Source: Dialister sp. UBA7295 (GTDB lineage Bacteria; Bacillota; Negativicutes; Veillonellales; Dialisteraceae). From it: a stretch of DNA of 32,734 nucleotides. Of this stretch, positions 14,475 through 20,973 are shown one piece after another. A program made the position numbers and the translations under genes. Each line of letters starts with the position of its first letter. The first letter of the stretch is position 1. Below the pieces are notes generated by a model. That model was not told the origin of the DNA. It searched no databases and saw only the letters and a program-made list of their open reading frames with translations. The stretch lies in the NCBI GenBank assembly GCA_002471975.1, contig DKQZ01000101.1, positions 1 through 32,734 on the forward strand, written 5' to 3'.

Positions 14475-15428
14475 TCAGGGGAGATTTCCCCGTTTCTTCC
14501 TGTACTCTTCTGCTTCGGGAATGGAGCAGTATACGTAGTGTCCCGGAACGATTTCCTGAAGCCCTGCCACTTCTCCTTCCCCGTATTCCTGGATGGAGGG
14601 GTCGTAATCGATCCGTTTCCTCTTTCTTTCCATTTCCAGGTCTGTCACCGGAGATGCGGAAAGGAGGGATACCGTATAGGGATGAAGGGGATGGTTGTAG
14701 AGCTCATCGGTCTCTGCGGTTTCCAGGATTTTCCCGTTCTTCATGACGCCTATGCGGTCGGAAATATATTTCACCATGGCCAGGTCATGGGCAATGAAGA
14801 GGTAGGTCATATTTCTCGTTTTCCGCAAATCGATGAGCAGATTCACGATCTGGGCCTGAATGGAAACGTCCAGGGCCGAGAGGCATTCGTCGGCTATGAT
14901 GAAATCCGGCTGCACGCAGAGGGCCCGCGCGATGCCTACACGCTGACACTGGCCGCCGGAGAATTCGGTGGGATAGCGGTTTGCATAGGATCGGCTGATG
15001 CCTACGGTGTCCAGGAGTTCATTCACTTTCCGGCTGATGTCTTCTTTCGTTTTGCAGATGCCGTGAAGGGCCAGGGCATCGCCCAGAATCCTTTTGATGG
15101 GGATCCTGGGATTCAGCGATGCAAAGGGGTCCTGGAAAATCATCTGCATGGATTTCCGGAATTTGAGGAGGTCCGCGCCCTTCCTGATATGGGTCACGTC
15201 TTCCCCTTTGTAAATGATGGTGCCTGAAGTCGGTTCTTCCAGCTTGATGAGGGTCCGGCCGGTGGTGGATTTCCCGGAGCCCGATTCCCCTACGAGACCG
15301 AAAGTTTCGCCGGGGTAAATGTTGAAACTCACGTCTTCCACGGCGTGGACTTCATTGGCTTTGCCCTTGTTGAAGGTTTTGTATAAATGACGGACTTCGA
15401 GGATGGGAGTTTCAGATGCTGTGAGCAT
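14475..15428 (-). CDS. oppF: Peptide ABC transporter ATP-binding protein (OppF/DppF type)
   Basis: A 317-residue cytoplasmic ATPase subunit. Walker A GESGSGKS lies at 48-55, the ABC signature is FSGGQCQRVGIARAL, Walker B is FIIADECLSALD, and the switch is IAHD. The C-terminal oligopeptide/dipeptide extension is present (LYNHPLHPYTVSLLSASP). It pairs with OppD to power import. Its start overlaps the end of oppD by 17 bases, with GGGAGGAAAG as RBS, so the two are translationally linked. Confidence 0.93.
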   Translation of the reverse strand: MLTASETPILEVRHLYKTFNKGKANEVHAVEDVSFNIYPGETFGLVGESGSGKSTTGRTLIKLEEPTSGTIIYKGEDVTHIRKGADLLKFRKSMQMIFQDPFASLNPRIPIKRILGDALALHGICKTKEDISRKVNELLDTVGISRSYANRYPTEFSGGQCQRVGIARALCVQPDFIIADECLSALDVSIQAQIVNLLIDLRKTRNMTYLFIAHDLAMVKYISDRIGVMKNGKILETAETDELYNHPLHPYTVSLLSASPVTDLEMERKRKRIDYDPSIQEYGEGEVAGLQEIVPGHYVYCSIPEAEEYRKKRGNLP

Positions 15429-16497
15429 AGGCTTTCCTCCCTTCTTCGGTATCGATCTGTGTACGGAATATTTCCTGACGCCGCTTGATTTCCTTCGGCG
15501 GCTCCACTTTCGGCGCTCTGGGATCGAGGAGCCAGGTGGCCGCGTAATGGGTGTCGCTCACTTGGAAGAAGGGCGGCTGCTCTTCGAAATCGATGGCCAT
15601 GGCATAGGCATTCCTCGGCGCAAAGGCATCGCCTTTCGGTACGTGAAGGAGGTTCGGCGGGGAGCCGGGGATACTGTACAGATATTCATCCTTCGTATCC
15701 AGGGTCGGCATGGAGCAGATGAGTCCCCAGGTGTAAGGGTGCTGGGGATTATAGAATATTTCCTCTGCCTTCCCGTATTCCACAATCCGTCCCGCATACA
15801 TGACAGCTACCCTGTCTGCTACATGAGCTACTACTCCCAAATCATGGGTAATGAAGATGACGGACATATGGAGTTTTTCCTTCAATTCATCGATGAGGTC
15901 GAGGATTTGTGCCTGGATGGTCACGTCCAATGCCGTAGTCGGTTCATCGGCAATCAGGATATCAGGCCGGCAGGCCAGGGACAGCGCGATCATGACACGC
16001 TGTCTCATGCCGCCGGAAAATTGATGGGGATAATTATGGCTGCTCTTCTCCGGTTCCCGGATTCCTACCAGTTTCATCAGTTCGATGGCTTCTTCCAGGG
16101 CTTTTTCCTTCGTCGTATCTTCATGGACGAGGATGGATTCGGCAATCTGCCGGCCCACGGTCATGGTGGGATTCAGGGAAGTCATGGGGTCCTGGAAAAT
16201 CATGGCAATCTTCCGGCCCCGGATCTCTTCCATTTCCTTTTCTGACAGGGTGAGAAGGTTTCTGCCTTCGTACCAGATTTCTCCCTTTTCGAAAATCGTA
16301 TTCTTCGGGAGCACCCGGTTGACGGCTTTCATGGATACGGATTTGCCGGAACCCGATTCCCCTACGATGGCCAGAGTTTCGCCATGTTTGAGGTCCAGGG
16401 TTACCCCTCGTACCGCAGCCACCCTGCCTTCCAGGGTCTGAAAGGAGATGTGAAGATCATTGATCCGAAGAATCGGACCGGTGTCTTTTGTTTCCAT
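15412..16497 (-). CDS. oppD: Peptide ABC transporter ATP-binding protein (OppD/DppD type)
   Basis: A 361-residue ATPase subunit with Walker A GESGSGKS at 46-53, signature FSGGMRQRVMIALSL, Walker B ILIADEPTTALD and the FITHD switch. The C-terminal peptide-transporter segment (NPQHPYTWGLICSMP, then the Pro-rich PGSPPNL region) is typical of OppD. I chose the ATG at 16497, preceded by AAAGGA; the in-frame ATG at 16521 has no visible RBS. It follows the second receptor gene by 51 bases and overlaps oppF. Confidence 0.93.
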   Translation of the reverse strand: METKDTGPILRINDLHISFQTLEGRVAAVRGVTLDLKHGETLAIVGESGSGKSVSMKAVNRVLPKNTIFEKGEIWYEGRNLLTLSEKEMEEIRGRKIAMIFQDPMTSLNPTMTVGRQIAESILVHEDTTKEKALEEAIELMKLVGIREPEKSSHNYPHQFSGGMRQRVMIALSLACRPDILIADEPTTALDVTIQAQILDLIDELKEKLHMSVIFITHDLGVVAHVADRVAVMYAGRIVEYGKAEEIFYNPQHPYTWGLICSMPTLDTKDEYLYSIPGSPPNLLHVPKGDAFAPRNAYAMAIDFEEQPPFFQVSDTHYAATWLLDPRAPKVEPPKEIKRRQEIFRTQIDTEEGRKAYAHSI

Positions 16498-16548
16498 GAA
16501 ATATCCTTTCTCCCAGAACATTCCGGTTTTGGGGATAGAAATAAGAAA

Positions 16549-18186
16549 TTATTCGAAGTGCCAGTTCTGGAGATCGTCCAGGGAACCTTCCCAGAAGTCT
16601 TTGATGCCGCCTTTCAGGGTCTTGTCCTGTACGATGAACATATCATTTTCATAGAGGGAGGTGACGAACTGGTTATCTCTCATGTAGATCTGGATGTCTT
16701 TGTACAGTTTCTTTCTTTCTTCAAAAGTCGGTACCGAAGCGGCCTGGGTCATCATTTCCGTCAGCTTCGGATCGTCGGTATGAGCGAAGTTGGAACCGCC
16801 GCCGGGTACGAAGTAATCGCGATAGTCCGGGTCCGGGGTCAGTGCATAGCCCAGGAGAAGCATCTGGTAATCGCCTTTCTTGCAGTTCGAGAGGACTGTC
16901 GGGAAGTCGTACTTCTGGAGTTTGATCTTCAGACCGATTGCCTGGAGGTTCTGCTGAATGATATCGGCCGACTGTTCACGCTGGATATTTCCAAGCGGTA
17001 CCTGAAGGACGATTTCTTTGGAGGTATCGAACCCGGATTCTGCCAGTTCCTTCTTGGCTGCTTCGGGATCATAGGGCAGCGGTTTGACGCTTTCGTCATA
17101 GACTTTGGAAACTTTGGTATAAATGGTCGGGACTACATGGGCCGTGCCCTTGTAAAGGTCTTTGCACAGTTTCTCACGGTCGATAGCCATGGTAACGGCA
17201 CGGCGGAATTTCACGTTGAACTCCGGAACCTGGTTATTGACTTCCAGGTACTGGGTGTTCAGGGACGGTACGGCTTTGACGGAAAGCTTGGAGTCCTGTT
17301 TCAGGATGTCCAGATCCTTGACCGGTACGGCTCCGATACCGCCGGATGCAGCCATGTGGACGTTGCCGGATTTCAGTTCGGTGACAAGGCTGGTACCATT
17401 CATGATACGAAGGAAGACTTTCCTGATCTTCGGGGAACCGCGGAAATACTGATCATTGGCTTCCAGTTCTACATGATCGCCGGTCTTGTATTCCTTGAAT
17501 TTATAAGCGCCGGAAGTGACTGTCGGTTTTGTAGCCGCTTCACTGTTGGCAATAGTGGCAGGGTCAAGTTTTTCGAAAATGTGCTTCGGAACGATGTATA
17601 CTTCGAAGCCCAGCATGGATTTGACCATGTTCTGATCCATGGGGGCCTTTGTCTTGAAAGTGATGGTATGGTCATCGACTTTGACCAGGTTCGGAATGGT
17701 CTGCCCTTCTGCCACTTTGCCTACCGTACTGGTGCCATCAAGCATATTGATATAGGTGCCCTTGGTGGTCTGTACTTTCGGGTTGGCGATCATGTTCAGG
17801 GTGAAAATGACGTCGTCTGCCGTAATCGGCTTTCCATCGGTCCATTTGGCTTTTTCATCCAGCTTGATGGTGTAATTCTGGTTATCCGTGGTCTCAAAGC
17901 TCTTTGCCAGGTGCGGCGTGAAGTTATTGATTTCCGGCATGCCCAGAAGGGTATCATACATGAAACGAATGGTGAACTGACCTGCAATACCCGGGTTGAA
18001 CAGCGGGTTGAAGGAGTCCGGCGCATTGAACATGCCGACGGCCAGGGAATCTTTCTTGCCCCCTGCCGCTGCCTGGGCGCTTCCGCTCTTCTTTCCTCCG
18101 CAGCCTCCGAGGAGTAATGCTCCTGCTGCCAAAGCTGCTGCTAAAGCCAATGCTTTTTTGTGATTGCTGAATGATACCAGACCCAT
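16549..18186 (-). CDS. oppA: Peptide ABC transporter substrate-binding lipoprotein 2
   Basis: A 545-residue SBP_bac_5 receptor with lipobox LLGGC (Cys29) after a hydrophobic, Ala-rich signal. It shares FNAPDSFNPLFNPGIAGQ, FMYDTLLGMP, DGKPITADDVIFTLN and DPDYRDYFVPGGGSN with the receptor at 12831-14453, so one arose from the other by duplication within this operon. It sits between the permease and ATPase genes. The start ATG at 18186 has GAGGGG upstream. A stable hairpin (18253-18275) in the 118-base gap before it may protect this message end or raise expression of the receptor. Confidence 0.92.
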   Translation of the reverse strand: MGLVSFSNHKKALALAAALAAGALLLGGCGGKKSGSAQAAAGGKKDSLAVGMFNAPDSFNPLFNPGIAGQFTIRFMYDTLLGMPEINNFTPHLAKSFETTDNQNYTIKLDEKAKWTDGKPITADDVIFTLNMIANPKVQTTKGTYINMLDGTSTVGKVAEGQTIPNLVKVDDHTITFKTKAPMDQNMVKSMLGFEVYIVPKHIFEKLDPATIANSEAATKPTVTSGAYKFKEYKTGDHVELEANDQYFRGSPKIRKVFLRIMNGTSLVTELKSGNVHMAASGGIGAVPVKDLDILKQDSKLSVKAVPSLNTQYLEVNNQVPEFNVKFRRAVTMAIDREKLCKDLYKGTAHVVPTIYTKVSKVYDESVKPLPYDPEAAKKELAESGFDTSKEIVLQVPLGNIQREQSADIIQQNLQAIGLKIKLQKYDFPTVLSNCKKGDYQMLLLGYALTPDPDYRDYFVPGGGSNFAHTDDPKLTEMMTQAASVPTFEERKKLYKDIQIYMRDNQFVTSLYENDMFIVQDKTLKGGIKDFWEGSLDDLQNWHFE

Positions 18187-18252
18187 AATAAACCCCTCTT
18201 TTCTGACTTCATAAGTCTGTTACTTCCGGAGGCGGCCCTTCCGCTCTCCTTT

Positions 18253-18275
18253 TTTGGAAATCCCTTATTTCCAAA
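18253..18275 (-). promoter_or_regulatory. Hairpin between oppC and the second receptor gene
   Basis: TTTGGAAAT and ATTTCCAAA form a perfect 9 bp stem with a 5-base loop. No T tract follows on the minus strand, so it is not a classical terminator. A second small stem (CGCCC/GGGCG) lies just upstream in the message. Similar hairpins before receptor genes in ABC operons stabilise processed mRNA; that role is inferred. Confidence 0.5.
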
Positions 18276-18304
18276 TTTATGCTGCGCCCCGCGGGCGATG
18301 CATA

Positions 18305-19261
18305 CTAGTGATTGTCTCCCTGAATGGCTTCGTTCAGGCCGTCACCGAGGAAATTGATGGTCAGCACGGCAAGAAGGATCGCAAGTCCCGGAGGAATCCA
18401 TCTCCAGGGTTCTTCAGAAAGAATCATGATGGACTGGGCAGCGGTGAGCATATTTCCCCAGCTGGAAGCCGGAGGCTGTACGCCCATGCCCAGGAAGGAA
18501 AGGGCTGCTTCCATCAGGATGGCCTGGGCAATCCCGAAGGTGCAGTTGACGAGGATAGGAGAAACCGTATTCGGCAGGATATGCTTGAATACGATGGTGA
18601 GCGGTGAATAACCGGTGACGATGGCCGCCGCGATATAATCCTGGGTCTTGATGGAAAGCACCTGGCCCCTGACCAGACGGCAGATGGGCGGCCAGCCCAT
18701 GAATCCCATAACCAGCATGACGGTGAACATATTCGGTCCGATCAGGCTGACGATAACGAGGATGATCATGAACCGGGGATAAGACATGAACACTTCGGTA
18801 ATCCTCATGATGACCATATCGATCCAGCCGCCGAAGAAACCGGAAACAAGGCCAAGAGTAATGCCGATGATGGCATAAATGATGACGGAGCCCACCCCCA
18901 CGAAAAGGGAAACCCGGGAGCCCCAGATGAGACGGGTCAGATTGTCCCGCCCTACGTCATCAGTCCCCAGCATATGGGACGCATCGGGAGGAGCATCGAA
19001 GGATCCCACCGATTCTACCGGACTGTATGGGGAAATAATGGGTGCCAGAATGGCGATGAGGATAATCAGGGCGAAAACGATGAGGCTGGCTACGGCCACT
19101 TTGTTTTTACAGAACCGGCGCCAGGTGATTTTCCCCCAGGATTCGATGGGTTCCGATGCCTGATCCGCTTTCCGGTCCGCCTCATGATTGAGACCGAAGG
19201 CTGCGCCTATACTGTTCGCGTGGAGCAGCTCAAACCGGTTTGGTTCACTGACTTTTTCCAT
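18305..19261 (-). CDS. oppC: Peptide ABC transporter permease (OppC/DppC type)
   Basis: A 318-residue inner-membrane permease. The N-terminal domain (about residues 1-60) has the OppC_N pattern (WRRFCKNKVAVASLIVFALII, first membrane helix). Six helices in total are expected, with the EAA loop DYIAAAIVTGYSPLTIVFKH contacting the ATPases. HMLGTDDVGRDNLTRLIWG is typical of OppC/DppC. I chose the ATG at 19261 because AAGGAGGAGCTT directly precedes it; the frame open from 19309 would overlap oppB. The oppB stop is 10 bases upstream. Confidence 0.93.
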   Translation of the reverse strand: MEKVSEPNRFELLHANSIGAAFGLNHEADRKADQASEPIESWGKITWRRFCKNKVAVASLIVFALIILIAILAPIISPYSPVESVGSFDAPPDASHMLGTDDVGRDNLTRLIWGSRVSLFVGVGSVIIYAIIGITLGLVSGFFGGWIDMVIMRITEVFMSYPRFMIILVIVSLIGPNMFTVMLVMGFMGWPPICRLVRGQVLSIKTQDYIAAAIVTGYSPLTIVFKHILPNTVSPILVNCTFGIAQAILMEAALSFLGMGVQPPASSWGNMLTAAQSIMILSEEPWRWIPPGLAILLAVLTINFLGDGLNEAIQGDNH

Positions 19262-19271
19262 AAGCTCCTCC

Positions 19272-20225
19272 TTACTTGCTGTACTTGATCCGCGGATCAA
19301 TGATGGCATACGCGATATCTACGAGAAGATTGGCTGCCAGTACGGAAATAGCGGAAAGGATGACGATCGCCATGAGAATCGGATAATCACGGGAATTGAT
19401 GGAGGCCACCGTGAGGGATCCAAGCCCGGGCCACTGGAAAATCTGCTCCGTTATGACGGCCCCGCCGATAATGGCCGGAAGATCCGTCCCGATGACAGTG
19501 ACGATAGGAATGAGGGAATTCCGGATGACATGGTGGAGAAGGACTTCATGATTATTGAGGCCCTTGGCTTCCGCCGTACGGATGTAATTCTGGGAAAGGA
19601 CTTCCAGCACGCTGGCCCGGACATACCGGATCATATTCGCGCAGAACTGGGAAGCCATGACGATGACCGGCAATACCAGATGTTCAATGAGGTCGAAAAT
19701 ATCATTTTCCTCCCCCAGCACTTCCATGCCTCCCGTGGGGAGTAAATCCAGTTCCACGGCGAAAATATAGATGAGGCCGAGGCCCAGGAAGAAAGGCGGG
19801 AAAGAAACATTGAAAAACGTCCAGCCAATCACGACCCGATCGAGGATGGTATCCTTGTGAAGCGCCGCAAAAATGCCGAGCGGGATGGCAGAAGCATAGG
19901 CCACGAGGAGGCTTACACTCATGAGGAGAATGGTGGGCCCCAGCCTCTGGTCAATGATTTCCGTCACCGGCTGGCGGTTCGCAAAGGAAAAGCCGAGATT
20001 GCCGGACATTAAATTTTTAATCCAGTCTACATACTGAACCACAAGGGGCTTGTCGAGCCCCAGGGAAATACGGGTGAGTTCGATCTGATCCTTCGTCATA
20101 TCCGGGGAAATATACATATCCGCCGGATCCCCCGGAGTCAGGTGCACCAGAAGAAATGCCCCGACCGATATGAGAAATAATACCGGTATGGCGATGAGCA
20201 GACGCTTAATGATATAGTTCCTCAT
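19272..20225 (-). CDS. oppB: Peptide ABC transporter permease (OppB/DppB type)
   Basis: A 317-residue inner-membrane permease that forms the channel with OppC. It begins MRNYIIKRLLIAIPVLFLI (first helix), followed by FLLVHLTPGDPADMY, the conserved OppB PGDP motif, and has the EAA loop NYIRTAEAKGLNNHEVLLHH. The ATG at 20225 has GAGGGGGA upstream; the open frame from 20276 runs through the leader terminator and is not used. It is the first gene of the operon, about 110 bases downstream of a strong promoter, with a terminator hairpin in the leader. Confidence 0.93.
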   Translation of the reverse strand: MRNYIIKRLLIAIPVLFLISVGAFLLVHLTPGDPADMYISPDMTKDQIELTRISLGLDKPLVVQYVDWIKNLMSGNLGFSFANRQPVTEIIDQRLGPTILLMSVSLLVAYASAIPLGIFAALHKDTILDRVVIGWTFFNVSFPPFFLGLGLIYIFAVELDLLPTGGMEVLGEENDIFDLIEHLVLPVIVMASQFCANMIRYVRASVLEVLSQNYIRTAEAKGLNNHEVLLHHVIRNSLIPIVTVIGTDLPAIIGGAVITEQIFQWPGLGSLTVASINSRDYPILMAIVILSAISVLAANLLVDIAYAIIDPRIKYSK

Positions 20226-20251
20226 ACAATCCCCCTCTATTTCTCCCCCGG

Positions 20252-20320
20252 AAATAAAAAAACGCAACGGGGGCATATGCCGATGCCTCGTTGCGTCATT
20301 CAGATCAACTTCGTTAATCT
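20252..20320 (-). promoter_or_regulatory. opp leader with intrinsic terminator (candidate attenuator)
   Basis: In the minus-strand leader between promoter and oppB there are two hairpins. The first pairs AGATTAAC with GTTGATCT around GAA (20302-20320). The second, 5 bases later, pairs ACGCAACG with CGTTGCGT and an inner GAGGCAT/ATGCCCC stem (20262-20296), and runs into TTTTTTTATTT (20252-20261). A full terminator between a promoter and its first gene implies conditional read-through. No known riboswitch core is recognisable. Confidence 0.75.
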
Positions 20321-20340
20321 GTCATTCTTTGATTGAACCC

Positions 20341-20369
20341 ATTATACATTTCTTTTTTTGTCATGTCAA
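20341..20369 (-). promoter_or_regulatory. Sigma-70-type promoter of the opp operon
   Basis: Exact consensus on the minus strand: TTGACA (complement of 20364-20369), a 17 bp spacer, and TATAAT (complement of 20341-20346). The predicted start is near 20334. Confidence 0.9.
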
Positions 20370-20465
20370 CGGAGTAAAGAAATATTTTACAATTCGTTGT
20401 TTTACGGATAGAGTCAGTATCGGTATTCGGGCGTCAGCCTCATCACGGCGCCCCCGTTGAGACAG

Positions 20466-20560
20466 TCTCGAAATTTCGGGGTGCGGGATGCGGGATGCGG
20501 GGTGCGGGGTGCGGGAAGGTGACGGCGCTGATGCGCCGTCGATTCTTATGGGGATTGTTC
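20466..20560 (+). repeat. Family A element with GCGGGGT heptamers
   Basis: CTCGAAATTTCGGGG, then heptamers GCGGGAT, GCGGGAT, GCGGGGT, GCGGGGT, then GGGAAGGTG, the stem GACGGCG-CTGATG-CGCCGTC (20521-20540), then TTCTTATGGGGATT and CACAGGCG. It is followed at once by a second copy. Confidence 0.8.
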
Positions 20561-20579
20561 ACAGGCGAGGGGAAACGGA

Positions 20580-20655
20580 TTTCGGACTTCGGATTTCGGA
20601 CTTCGGGAAGGTGTGCCGCTGATGCGGCACCTTTTTTATGGGGACTTTGCACAGG
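20580..20655 (+). repeat. Family A element with TTCGGAT heptamers (tandem second copy)
   Basis: Heptamers TTCGGAC, TTCGGAT, TTCGGAC, TTCGGGA, then AAGGTG, the stem GTGCCG-CTGATG-CGGCAC (20613-20630), then TTTTTTATGGGGA and CACAGGCG. The loop CTGATG and the flanks match the preceding copy, while array units and stem arms differ. Confidence 0.8.
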
Positions 20656-20802
20656 CGGAGTTGAAAAGCCCGGATTATTCATTTTCAGGTGACACCAAGT
20701 CAGAAGATGCGAATGAGAAGACTCCCGAAGGCAGGGGAACTCCGGTGCGGCCAACGAGAGAGAACTGCACAGATGCGGAAAAAATATTCCGTGTCAGAAT
20801 GG

Positions 20803-20885
20803 GAGCCAAAGGCCCCATATAATTTGCGCCCAAAGGGCGCCACCACCCCGAATCCCGCACCCCGCGCCCCGAACTCTCGGAATTG
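20803..20885 (-). repeat. Family A element, inverted, after sbcC
   Basis: Minus-strand order: a CGAGAGTTCGGGG heptamer array (GCGCGGG, GTGCGGG, ATTCGGG), GTGGTGGC, the stem GCGCCC/GGGCGC (20826-20840), AAATTATATGG, then a second small palindrome GGCCTTTGGC. It is the nearest terminator-like structure downstream of sbcC. Confidence 0.7.
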
Positions 20886-20889
20886 ACTC

Positions 20890-20972
20890 CGCCGAGGCGT
20901 GCCCCCCGTGAGGCTAAACCCCGAATACCGTGAAAGACTCGGGTCATGGTATCTGACAAAAGACTCAGTCAG
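20890..20972 (-). repeat. Extension module shared by the sbcC and usp 3' ends
   Basis: This roughly 75 bp segment between the sbcC stop and the family A array matches 28013-28085 at most positions (TGAGTC, TTGTCA, ATACC, TGACC, ACGGT, TTCGGG, TTTAGC, in order). Both contain a short stem around ACC..TGA/T.ACGGT. It may be an upstream module of long-form family A elements. Confidence 0.6.
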
Positions 20973-20973
20973 C

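Noticed and set aside
16384..18117. A 577-codon open frame antisense to the second receptor gene
   Set aside because: A shadow of the strongly biased minus-strand coding sequence, with no RBS or domain.
20613..20822. A 69-codon open frame between family A copies
   Set aside because: It begins inside a repeat hairpin, has no RBS, and shows no recognisable domain.
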